Assembly: GCF_921293095.1 (NCBI RefSeq)
Contig: NC_060252.1
Coordinates: 37,882,881-37,946,880 of the forward strand
DNA length: 64,000 nt
Direction: 5' to 3'
From: Ischnura elegans
Taxonomy: Eukaryota > Arthropoda > Insecta > Odonata > Coenagrionidae
The translations under genes and the position numbers were made by a program. Shown here one piece after another: positions 1-12,000 of this stretch. The notes below the pieces were generated by a model. It did no database searches. It saw nothing but the letters and a program-made list of their open reading frames with translations, and was not told the origin of the DNA. Positions within the stretch are counted from its first letter, which is position 1. Each line of letters starts with the position of its first letter.

Positions 1-2094
1 TCACCAAAGCTCTGTATTTTCCTTACTCATTAGTTTAAGGCACGATTGTAATGACGAAAGTTTACAATTCTGTATGGTGCATGCAATCATGCTACTCGCG
101 CCGAGTAAGGTGTTCCAGTAATATTAACAGTATGTTTGTTTATAGAATCGGATTTTGGACTTATTAAAGTACAAATTTATTGGTCACCTGTTAATAATGC
201 ATACTTTAAGAGTTTTCCTGGCGTTAAGAAGGTAAAAAAGAGTTTATTAGCGAGTTTATTTGCCTGTGAGTTACATGTGACATCTGGCGGTGAAAGTTGC
301 AAGTACGTTGAACATCCATTCCTGCAACGAACAGGGCGCTCATTTCAAGTCGCGCGGCGCGTCTTTTCATTTATATTGTCGCAATTGCCAATTATTTTCC
401 CGTCGCAATCTTTTATTTACTTAAATTTGGCCCATATTAGCAGTAAACGGGCGTATCGAACATAGTTGCGCCAAATCTAATTGTTTCGTTTTTAATTTTA
501 AGGACCACGTATATTTTTTGGCTTGTAGTGTTTGCACGTTTTTTTGCGAAATAGATCAAAATCGACGTTCCTGTAATCTAAGCGTTATTCTAGCGAAATG
601 AAAATAAAATTTTCATTAAATTAGACATTTAGTTTGGGTTTCACTAGTCATTAAAAAAATAAATGCTAATGCTATATCCTCTTTTTACCATAATTAGTTT
701 AAATTTAATTCGTGCTAACTTTGCAAATAGTTAATACTAATAATTTATTTTTTCATTTTCTAACTATAGCTATAACTTTTAGCAAGAGTTTAAAAGCCTT
801 GGACCATAATATCCTCAAGTGGAAAGATTGAGATATAGTTTCATGGAACAATGTGTTCATGATTCTTCATAATGATGGTGAAATAAATCATAGGAAATGT
901 TCGTGAGCAATGTCATGCTGCGAATTTTAAATTAAATTTTCCTGAGAGGAAAATAACTTTCTCCCATTTTAATATTTAAAGCTAGAAAGAGAGAAAATTA
1001 GCCCCACATTTACCATTACATTCAGGCTGAATCACCTAGGGAGAGGGCTACCATAATTTCTCTAATAAGTAAAATAAACCGTAATATTAATTACAATATA
1101 TTTACTCCTGGTAAAAATTTACTATTATGATTTTTTAATATGCATGTCTTTATGCATAAGCAGGGTGCAAGACAACTTACGTAATAGCAAAAAAAATGAA
1201 GTGTCCTCCCTCTGAGGGTCACATTACCTATGCAAGAAATACGTACATGCAGTTGAGGTGGTTACATAAAAACCGAAGGCAAGTAGGGATGAGGGGTGAA
1301 TGAAACATTCAGCATGAATTTTTGCCAAGTGGAAGCCAAATCGATCAATTTCACGAGGATAAGGGGCTATCATCACATTAATGCAGCCACAAAATTGCCA
1401 GTCTCCTTTCTTTACTTTTTGAAATAACACAATTGATTATATGAATTTCAATACTTGATAGGGTGTTCTTTAGCCCTCCTACTTCATTCAAAGCAACAGA
1501 ATCATTCCCAACATGATAATGTAAGGCTTTGTTCCATCCATTTGTTTTAATTTTAACCCCCTTCGGCCCCCTGAAGAATTAGAAGGTAGTCAGGAAAAAA
1601 ACAATTAGCAAAATTAAGAAGATAAACTCTTAATTTTTATCCATTAATTTTTTTTGTATTTTCTGGCAATTCTAGCCACTGATAGCTCTTTTCATACTTT
1701 TTTAACCTTTCATTTACACTCCATGCAAAATAACCACAGCAAAACGTGCTCACGCTGTGGATGGCACTAAGTGCACCATAGGGTGCTCCTACAACTGTGC
1801 TAGGAGTGTTACATAACTAAAATCAATTCAATTAATTACTTAAATAATGTATATAAAAATGAATGAAGGGTAGCACCCACCATAAATATTAACCCATCAA
1901 CCTAAAAAGCTTTGGGAGGGCAGGATAAGTCATACATTTTTGAGGGTTTATTCAGCAGATTTTCTGGGGAAGGGAATGATCTGAGCCATTGAATAAGCAA
2001 TCTTTGCCTACCATTCCTCTTCACTCCTTGGAGGGTAGCCCTTTTCCCTTCTTTTACTTTCCATGGATAATTGGGCCTATCCTCTGATGCTCTA
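1..2094. other. AT-rich intergenic stretch, no gene recognised
   Basis: No open frame here has convincing codon use, splice context or a recognisable domain. The longest frame (136-465, plus) has no family resemblance I can see. No tRNA-like or terminal inverted repeat structure was spotted before about 2.1 kb. Confidence 0.5.
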
Positions 2095-2282
2095 AAACAA
2101 ACTCTGATAATCCTTACTCAAGTAAAAATTTCTCCCTTGCAACTTGACTGAAACTGGGCTGAAACTACCTTGAAACTCACTGCCTTGCTTCTATGCTGAA
2201 ACTGCATTGAAATTGAAACAAACCAGTGGAGTTTGGGAGAGGGATGGCAGTGCAGTAGCAGTGCAATTGAGAACTCCAGCTA

Positions 2283-2485
2283 CTCCAATGAAACTCCCTT
2301 GGCTGACTAAACTGAAACTCCCTTGGCTAGCTACACTGAAACTCCCTTGGCCACAAACTAGACTGAAACTCCCTTGGCTACCAGCTAGACTGAAACTCCC
2401 TTGGCCAGCTAGACTGAAACTCCATTGGCTAGCTAGGCTGAAACTCCCTTGTATGCCAGGCTGAAACTCCCTTGTTTGGCTGAAT
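2283..2485. repeat. Short tandem repeat array, unit about 17-27 bp
   Basis: The motif ACTGAAACTCCCTTGG recurs about eight times, separated by variable spacers such as CTAGCTA. The open frames seen here on both strands are products of the repeat and not genes, as shown by their repetitive translations (for example LKLPWLA repeats). Confidence 0.75.
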
Positions 2486-3737
2486 ACATTTCCCCTACCC
2501 AATCCATTAAAATTCCCTTGTCAAATCATACGAAACACAGTCAATTAACAACTTGCGCAACTCAGCCAACAGTGGATGATCACATAACAGATTTCTCCCA
2601 CAATTTTGCATGCATGATAAGAGATAAAGGGTGGATAGGTGATTGCGATCAACAATAGTTATTATAACTGCAATGACCACAACATTTTTCAAGACACAAT
2701 TTATTAGAACATGAAAATACATCAATAAATTAATAATTGTTAAAAGCACATACATAAATATTCCAAATGAAAGAAGTCATGGAAGTTAGATGCTCCTGAA
2801 AAAGAGAAGAAACATGACTGATGAGAGTCACAAACGACTTAACTCAAAATCAAATTAGCGAAATTGCACATGAAAAACTCTCCTTTACTTGGCTTATTAG
2901 TTATATGGTGCATTAATGTGAACCATTCAAATTATAGAAAGCAAAACTTAAATTATCACTGAGGAAGCATGCGCTTTGCATCATAGTTAAATGAAAAACG
3001 AAGCGATGACTCGTTACTTAGGTTATGTGTGAACTCCAAACGAAAACCACGTAAGATTCCAAAACATTCAGCAGTAACTAATAAGTATAAGCAGTAAATA
3101 TACATTGCACTATAGCGAAACATGCCCGCATTCCTTATTTCTTCGAAAGCCCGCTCGAGCTCACTGAGTCCGGTCCTCCGCAGGATGACTAACGGACGGC
3201 GCGGCATCTGAGGCATTGATGACCGGTCGGTGTATTATCCTCCTCGTCCGGGGTATCCATGAGGCAGGAAAAGTGGACGGCAGTCGCCAACGCGTTGAAA
3301 GAAGAATTCGTTATAGGCTCTATGACCCCCGAAAAAGGAGCTTGAAATCCTTAAACGTGCCTGGATTAAAACACGAATTCAATGTCAACGTTCTCATGGC
3401 TAAACATGGAAGGAATAAACATGCCATCAGAGAAGTTAAAACGCTTACCTCCAATTATGACTGCAGTCACCACCACCGACCTCCTCCCCTTCACCTTAAT
3501 TTCGATCAATACTTGCCGTTAACAAACGTCGAAGTACCGGGAAAATATTTATGCCATCAATCTTTTCATGCTAAAACCCACGCTCACCTCGCTCCTAGCA
3601 ACTTGAGAGAAATAACGGCAACCGACAGCTTGACGTGCGGGAAAAGGTATACGTGTTGCCAAAAGCAAAATTTAAAAAAATACATTGCCGCTGAAAACAG
3701 GGTTCCGTATGTTGGCAAACCTTACGATGGGTAGCAC

Positions 3738-4110
3738 ACGTGCAGCAAGGGAGAAGCAGTTCAAATTCATGAGGGAGAGGGGATACCCAAATGCTGCAGC
3801 AGCTCTGTGGCCGGGCAGTTAAGACATTCGGCAAGAGAGATTCAGTGGAGTTATTAAGTTGGCCTGGCCTTTGAGCCTACTGTCCAGCTCGGTGCCAGTA
3901 GAGCTCATGTGCAGCAAGGGAGAAGCAGTTCAAATCCATGAGGGAGAGGGGATACCCAATGCTGCCGCAGCTCTGTGGCAAGGCAGTAAAGACATGCGGC
4001 AAGAGAGACGCAGTGGTGTCATAAATTCGGCCTGGCCTGAGCCTATTGTCCAGTTCAGTATCAGTGGGGCACATATGCAGCAAGGGAGAAGCAGTTCAAA
4101 TTCAATGGAC
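3738..4110. repeat. Tandem repeat, period about 170 bp
   Basis: GCAGCAAGGGAGAAGCAGTT occurs near 3741, 3912 and 4076. The first two copies stay alike for about 170 bp (both contain GAGGGAGAGGGGATACCCAA and a CAGCTCTGTGG segment). The third copy is cut short. The open frame over it (3859-4287) is a by-product. Confidence 0.7.
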
Positions 4111-4349
4111 TTGCAAGGGAGAATGGCATCAGAGTTTCAGTTGAGTGCTCTTTTTCTTGTTGAGGACAAGGCAGTGCAGTGCAGTGACAAGATTGTTTCA
4201 AGGCAGTTTGAGCGCATTCAGTGGAGTTCCAGCCCAGAATCAGCTCTGTTTCAAGGGAGAAATTTTTACTTGAGTTATTCATGGTGATGGGTAGGCTTAA
4301 GGTAACACCCAACTACCCTTACTTGAGTGTAGGTTTACCCACCATAGTG

Positions 4350-5427
4350 AAGTTTATTTTCACCGAGGAGTACCCACCAACTGAAGCAAAAGTGCATTAA
4401 TATTTAACAACAAAGTATGTATGTAAATAATAGAATGCACTCAATAATATCATCTGGTGGAGTAACTTCACAACTAATCGAAGTTGGAAAATAATCTCAG
4501 AATGGATATAAATCAAACCAAGGAAAAAATCTATCATACTTAAAACCCATGAGATGAATTTCAACTTTCCATGCGCCACCATCAGTATGATATCCAGATT
4601 TCCTTTACAATTGAAAATCAAGGAGCCTAGGGGTAAATAGCGAAGACCACCTATAAACTTACACTCAAAGATTGATGGTCCCTCTTACATTCCATTTACT
4701 ACAACTTTAAATTAGAAACAGCTCTTGTAGCTCGACTCTGATAGTGAATTTTTGACCTGAAAAGGATTGAATCATAATTGAGGACTGCCGTTTAAGATTA
4801 ATTAAAGATCCAAAAGCATTTCTACAAAAATAACAAATCTTCCATAAGTGGTATGAGCAAAAGATTCCTGAATCAGCATAGTAAGTACCATGACTATAGT
4901 TCTGTAGTGAAATCAATCAGGAAATAACTATAACAATAATAATTTTTATTTACGAATTTCCATTCTCTGCCAGATTTATTGTTCTAGCTAAAAGGGCAGC
5001 CAGGTGTTTTAAAACCTTTTGGTAATTTCAATTTATGCCAGACAAAATTTAAGGCGATTTCTTTGTGCATTAAATTTAGGATCATTGGTTTTCTGGATAC
5101 TATTTGGCAATATTCTATATTTGCCAAAACCCAGATCAATATTCCTGTGAGCATAAATCAACATGCCTGCAAATTATATTTTTGGTGTTGTATTACATTC
5201 ATAAGAACATGTGGATTAACTAAAGCACATAAAATATTTTTTTTTTAATCTAATAGATACATATTATAAATCGACATCAATTTTTTCCCTTAGAATACCT
5301 CCAAAATGGATTGTTTTAGAATTGATTTCATCCCAATATTCTTGCATGTACAGCATTGTTGTGTGTTTGACTATCTATGAGGATTAAAAGAGCTGCAATG
5401 AATTTTAACTTTCTCTCTCCCTCACAG
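4350..5427. other. AT-rich stretch, probable intron or intergenic
   Basis: No coding frame or repeat recognised. The sequence ends in a pyrimidine-rich tract and CAG at 5425-5427, which fits an acceptor for the exon that follows, so part of this stretch may be an intron of that gene. Confidence 0.4.
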
Positions 5428-5627
5428 AATCTCGCATTTATGAGTTCCTGGGGCATGTGATAAGTTCCCAAACAGCAGCTCCTGTTCAGATTCCACCTGG
5501 GTTATCATCCTTGCAAGAAGAAATGTCATCCATGGCAGGAACATTCCTCAGGCTAGTTTCCCACAATCGCTCAGTCTTTGGAGAATACTACGCAAACATC
5601 ATCACTGAATTGTCTGAGAAATCGTGA
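5428..5627 (+). CDS. Probable terminal exon of an unrecognised gene
   Basis: A strong acceptor (TTTCTCTCTCCCTCACAG) precedes a frame that reads 65 codons to TGA at 5625-5627. It is entered with two bases of a split codon, so the upstream donor must be phase 1. The peptide is not low-complexity and has balanced composition (it includes EFLGHVISSQ, IPPGLSSLQEEM and EYYANIITEL), with alternating hydrophobic positions typical of helices. I do not recognise the family. No upstream exon could be tied to it; an ATG frame at 3258-3341 (MRQEKWTAVANALKEEF) is only a loose candidate. The gene would converge on RTEL1, with the two stop codons about 460 bp apart. It could also be a pseudogene remnant. Confidence 0.4.
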
Positions 5628-6088
5628 GGAAAAATTGGTCGGTAACTTGTTATAGCTTACCGGTTGATGGTGGTGAATGATGCTCCGAGGCATTTGTTCA
5701 TGTGTTCTGGAGCTTTTGAGTCTACTCACCACTGATAGAAGACTGGTTTTGAGCCCTCTGTGAGGTAATTACTGCGAGATGAAGTCTATCATTTGGGAAG
5801 CCAAAGCATTTGAGCATGCTTTGCTCTCATAACAAGTTTTCAGAAAACTCTTTTGTAACCCAAATGTTTGCACACCTTTTCATCTATTGCCAAATATTAT
5901 ACTAAAACTTAGAACTAACAGAAAAGGAAAACTTAAATAGCAGAAGTTTTTCTCACTTAGAATTCGACTGAAGTAACTTTTCAAACCTGGGGATTAGTAT
6001 TTGTTGAATTAATGAAATGGAGTCTGAAAAAACTTGTATATTTGGTCAAAAAATATAATGTAAACAATATTTGACGAGTATGAAAATT

Positions 6089-9000
6089 TTAACAGGGCTC
6101 ACATGATACCCCTGTTAGCTGACAGCAGTCATGGTTAAACCTTTCTCGATGTTGCTGTTTGAGGAACCTATGAAAACCTGGAAGAAATTGAATTATGTTA
6201 AATTGATGGCTTAAAATAAAATTGTTGATTGATAATTTCACCAGAAGGAAATTACCTTGAAACAAGTGATGCAATGTAGGATCAGGAATGAAGACTTCCT
6301 TGAGACACTCAATGAGTTTAGTGTAATCTTGGTCCTTTGTGTAATTCTGGACACCTGCAACAAACATCTTGTATTTTGATGTTTCCAATTCCTTCTTCAC
6401 CTGGGTAAACAGTGAAGTATTTTGATTAATATTTTGTTGGCTAATATACTAGGTGATACGCAACTAGTTAGAATATCTGTATTTTATATGTCAACATTTA
6501 TAGTGCTACTTTATGTCTGTTGCAACAAATTTATAAAAATAAAACATTGTTGTAAAAAGAAGGTGATTAATTGTTTCAAGTTAGTAGAATTTACTACACT
6601 TTAGAACTAACGCTAGAACTTTACTACAGTGGAACCTCGTTAAAGCGAGTACGGGTTATAGCGACACTCTCGCTATAACGAGAGATAGCCGATGCACCGT
6701 CAATTGACCCTATAATAAGCGTGTTAAAAAATTCGTTTTTACGAGACCCTTTTGGTGTGGCTCTCGCCATAGCGAGGGTTTCACCGCCGGAAGACTTTCA
6801 TCAAGACTCCTTAACCTCTGTAATTGCTAGCGATCTGTTAGAAATGAAGTTAATGGAGTGCTCAATCTCAAATTTATGTGGTAAACTGTCGTTCGATAAA
6901 TATAATGATTGACGAAACAATGCTTTGCATGATTTTTATTCAGTGCGGCGCTTATAAATTGTTTGAATAGTTAGTCGTTATTTGAGTAAGGAAATTTAGT
7001 GATGCAAAAAAACATCGCCTTTCGTCTGGATTTATGCTTACGTTTATCGGATAGATGTTTATCTGTCGCCGCACCACTCCTGTTACTGAATATCTGTTCG
7101 CAACAGGTATATTGGCTATTATTTGCTCCACCTCCGGTAAAGCGACAATTCGCTATAGCGAGTGTTTATTAGTGCACCGTGGGGTGTCGTTATATCGAGG
7201 TTTCACTGTATAGAACTTTGACACCAACATTAAGTAAATAAATTGTGTGTAATTTCTAATATTAAATACATTTTCTCTCATAACAACTTAGCAACAATGA
7301 CACCCAACCAGCAAATATCATAGTAATACGATATCTGGGTATTCTTCTGCGTTTATCCATTTTGCAGGACAATATTTCGCCAACGTTCCAGTTGGCTTCC
7401 TCAGGTCCACTGAAGTATTGAAGGAAGCCAACTGGAACGCTGGCGAAATATTGTCCTACAAAATGGATAAATGCGGAAGAATACCCAGAAAAATCACCAG
7501 ATATCATCATAATCTCCGCGGAAGCCTACTTGGAAACATAGTAATACATTTATGAATACTCTATGGATATTTTAATGCATGTATGTAAGCATATACGAAT
7601 GTAAATCCATGAATTTCTTACATTTATGCATGTAAATTCATGCATATGTATGTATATTAGATTAAGATTTATGCATTTTTATGCATAAATCTAAATCAAA
7701 CTTGATTGGGAAGCAAGCCTTCTCTCATAAACACTGATCAGCAAAAAATGATATTTTTAATAATACTCATTGGAAAAGTTCAAATTTAAAAGTGATCTTA
7801 AACTAACATATAAAAATTGAGCAGAGTCTATCTACAAGTCCATCATTCTAGAACAGCAGACACAATTGAGATAATATTTGGCAGGGCAACCAATGTATAT
7901 GCTTTACGAAGATGGTGCTGAAGACTCTGAAGGCCTTAATGTGGTTTCCTTTACTCTAAAAACTCTCATTCATGTCCCTGAATGAGAAGTTTTCCTTCTA
8001 TTAAAAGCATGTAGAATATAATATTGCCTGAATATAATGTGAACAAAGCAAATAGATACTCTACCTTGGAGGTAGTATATCTATTTGTGTCCCTGTAGAG
8101 CCTGACGTCCAAAAAGAGTGCTTCGTAATAAATTCATAACTGATGGATAAGGCACTGATTACGGTGAAATTTATGCACATATTGGGTAAAGAGGGGAATA
8201 CATTAATGGACCTATAAGAATGGCCTATCGCCTCGAGTGCTGCATTTTGGACTGTCTTTGGTGGCTTACACAATGGAGAAATACATTTAGAAATTTTTGT
8301 TTCTGTTTAATGACATCTTTTTGCTATTTTAATTACTAGTTTAATTGATGACATGAGAGCTTAGGTTGTCTCCATTAGAAACACTAAAGTATAATAAACC
8401 ACACTATTCTAAAAATGATTCTTAAATAATCACAGCAGAAAAAAATCTTATTCTTCCATTCCAAAATTTGAATTCTGTAAGGTATTGCAGTGTTTGTTCC
8501 TATGGTAGGAAATTTTGATGGAATTAGTTTCTTAAAATTAGAGAGAAATTTGATAACAGCATGCGTTCAATACCACATAATGAAGGTAATTTAATAACAA
8601 GTTTTACAATATATATATACCTTGTATGTAAGCCTAAGTGAACCACCAAGAAAGGCACTGCAATGACCTATAAATTTTTTGACATATGAATTATAAAATT
8701 TCTCCTACCATTTATTCTTGGCAATTAATAAATGAAAAGAATGATTACCAAGTAAATAAATTAGCGTATTTCCCAGGCTAGAAAAAATAAAGACCACCAG
8801 AGAAGTGAAAAATGATTTTTAACTTTCTTGGCACATTATAGCTGTTTTTTTTCAATTTTGGTTTGACACTGGATCACATCCTGCATCTCAGCATATGCTT
8901 TAAGGTATGAGTCGTACATGTACATATATGGTTAGATGGTGATGGCCTACTTAGAGTCCTTTAGCTTTGCCTGTAGGGCATGCGATATCTGGTTATTTGG

Positions 9001-12000
9001 AGTCTATCAGCAGCCAGACCCCTGGGTTTCAACATTATGCAATGGGAAATTTAGGCAAATACCAACAACAAAAGGTGCCTTCGAACCATGTAAATCTTCG
9101 AATCAGAGCTATTTCCAGTCGAGGACAACATATGAATGGAACAGCATTTACCATTCTTGGGATGTTTTTCTTCCATTTCATGAACATTTGAGATAGAGAA
9201 GTTAGATATAGGTAAATTTGACTGAATATCTATGCTACGGCATGTTATCCAAATATTTCAATAAAAATGTATCTAGTCCTTACCTGTTTCAAATAAGTGG
9301 CAATTTCAGCTGCTTTCCCACTCCGTGGCTCTGTCTTGCTCTTTTCACCCAATTTAACTTTATCATCACTATTTGTACTTTTACTACAATTTTTTGAGTC
9401 ATCGGAAAGTATATCTCCAGAAGGCTCCTTTAGATTAAAATTTAATGGGACAATTTTAAGTTTTTTCCGCACTTGCTGACTAGGAACTAGGCTATCACAG
9501 TTTGTAGGTCTCTTTGCGGCAGAAGTTTCAACAGCTGCATTAAAGTCTATTGCTTTTGATGAACTTTCAAGAGCTGTGAATAAACAAGAGCTCTTATTTT
9601 CCTTGCTTGGCTCACTAACATTGGATGAACTGGGTCCATAATCAGCTGGAGTCCAACTGGGTGTATGATTCACAGGTTCTGCATTTTCCTTAGCAGCTGA
9701 TGCACTTCCTTGGACTATTTTTGATTCAGTGAAATCAAACGATGCACCAGCTGCACACAGAGTTTGTCGCTTCTCCTCCCTAACAGATTTGCTCGGACAC
9801 TGGAAGAAGAAAAAGTCTTTCAAAAAACATTGACATTCATTCAGGAAAACATTTTTGGAGGGTGAGTACAGTAATATGAACACATCGGCAACATGAGAGA
9901 GGGATTTGAATAGTATCTCGAATCCATATTCACCAAATTCTTAGTATTTTGAAAGTTTACTGACAGCATGTATTCACCTCCAGGGATAAATGTTTCATGA
10001 GCAATTAAATGGTAACTGAATGATGCCACTCCTTTTCCACATTTTCCCTCAGAAGCACTATTTGCCGCTCTTGCGTAGATCACAAGAGAAACAATTTCAG
10101 AAAGCACCAATAAGAAGTCCATCAAAGATATCAAATCCCGAGGCCAGGAAACCTCAGTTAGCTCGACATAAGCAATAGTAACCAATTTTTAATTGCGATT
10201 GAAGATTTTAGTAACAGAAAGAACAGTGGGTAGAATAGGCAGATTTAGGTGGGGGGGGTCTTACAAAATAGACAACCTTTCTCCGTGTATATAATCGTGG
10301 AAGGTTACTCCGTCAGGTTCTCCGTAACAGCCAATGTTTCGATGGACGACTCATGAATCGAAACGTCAGCCGTGATGGAAAACCTGACCTTGAGGAAATT
10401 CCGAGTAACCTTCCACAAACATTGTATTTGATTATCGCTATTACATTTCCCAAAGAATATTTTTTCATTAGCATATAATCATTTCTCCCATAAAAAGGAA
10501 CATCATTCACTGCCGGCAGTGTTGATAAATATCTGAATATAGTCCCCCCTTTTCTTCCAAAAATGCCCGTGGTAAAAGTAAAGGGGCAGACAATATTCAA
10601 ACGCATTTTTTTAACTTTTCCCGAAACTGAAGCCTCAAAATTAGGGGGGGGACTATATTCAGAGGGGGACTATATTCAGAGAAATACGGTATTCATGAAT
10701 ATGCATGGCAGTAAAACTTTCATATTATCTGCCTACCTACCTCAGGCATGCACATTTAATTAATGATTCCATATATCACTTTAGAAAACTTTAACTTAAC
10801 CAAATAATGATTCACTATAGAAGTGGAATGCTGTTTTGATAGTCAAATTGATTTGTACACAATGCAAGACCAAAAACTTACATAAAGAGAATTTAATAAG
10901 AATTCTCACTTACAAGCTGTTCTGCCCGGCGGAAGAAATCTCGCACACCTTTAATCACCTCCCCAAAATTTGAGTAAGCCTTGAAATGAGGTTGCAGCCA
11001 TGCCGAGAGCTCCTTCTTAAATGAGGGAGAGTCAAAACGTTTATCGCAGAGAAGAATAGCCCCATAGTCTGATGCATGACGTATAACACGTCCCACAGCC
11101 TGATTTACAGCTCTGGATGCTTCAAGGTTATACCAGTCTTGGCCAGACTGACACAATGATTTCTAATGATGACAAGAAGAGTCCATGGAAAGAAAAAATG
11201 ACATTTATGCAAAATATATCTATGAGTACACTAGAGCCTAACTTGGAGAAATAACAAGTAAAAAACAAAAATGAATGGCATTACCCATGAATGACAATTT
11301 TCCAGGCCGACAGAATGTTATAAAATTCCACACAAAAAGGTGAGACAGAGGCACACAGATCTACACTGGCTAAAGTAGACTACTTCCCAAAACCCATTCA
11401 CATACTACAGCACAAGAGTTGATTGCACAGCAACTCTTCAGTTAATAAGGTATTCCATAAGAATAAAACAACGTATCATTAGCACTTATAACCAACTACG
11501 TATTCTTATTAGAGTATTAACCCATCACCATACATATATTTAATCATAAGTTGGAGGAATATTCAGCAATGTTGCACCAATATGTATCTTAATCTACATA
11601 ATTTTATTTAAAAAAAACAATATATAAGGGATTAAGATATTTCAATTAACTTACCTCATCAGCCTTCTTGTTATTCCTGTTTTCATCCAAGTAAGATCTT
11701 TTTAGGACAACTCTAGGATCTTTGTATGGAGGGAAAGGGAGACCAGTGACCACAACACCCCTTCCGTTATAATCAGCAAAATCTAATCCTTCAGATACCT
11801 GATCAAATAACAATAAAAAAATTTGAGCAATTGATAGGTAGTTTGAAATTATACTCATTAGTACCTATATATGCATACCATGTCAATATGAATGTATACA
11901 TCATATTAGTGTATATGCATCAAAACAGGGTAATGAATCAGTCATAAACTCAGTGCCATTCGAATAAGTTATAAGTTATGCTAAATTCATAAGTAATCAC

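Larger units (their letters stand above)
2095..4290. mobile_element. Foldback-like element with internally repetitive inverted ends
   Basis: A motif near 2119-2141 (CAAGTAAAAATTTCTCCCTT) reappears inverted near 4252-4274. Inside the left end, at about 2283-2485, a short unit (ACTGAAACTCCCTTGGC with variable spacers) repeats roughly eight times. Inside the right end, at about 3738-4110, a longer unit of roughly 170 bp occurs in two full copies and one partial copy, and contains the inverse complement of a related motif (GCAAGGGAGAAGCAGTTCAA). Inverted ends built of tandem repeats are typical of FB-type foldback elements. The middle (about 3130-3740) is GC- and CpG-richer than its surroundings. 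The exact ends and target-site duplication were not determined. Confidence 0.45.

Noticed and set aside
136-465. 109-codon frame on the plus strand near the left edge
   Set aside because: No domain, no splice context, and composition like the surrounding AT-rich DNA.
2191-2502. Repetitive frame on the minus strand (GSFSLAS repeats) that looks like a low-complexity secreted protein
   Set aside because: It is the translation of the short tandem array; both strands are open for the same reason.
3216-3734. 172-codon frame in the CpG-richer middle of the foldback element
   Set aside because: No recognisable motif and shifting composition. A shorter overlapping frame from 3258 looks more protein-like, but neither is supported.
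3859-4287. 142-codon frame on the plus strand
   Set aside because: It lies wholly inside the 170-bp tandem repeat and reads differently in each copy.
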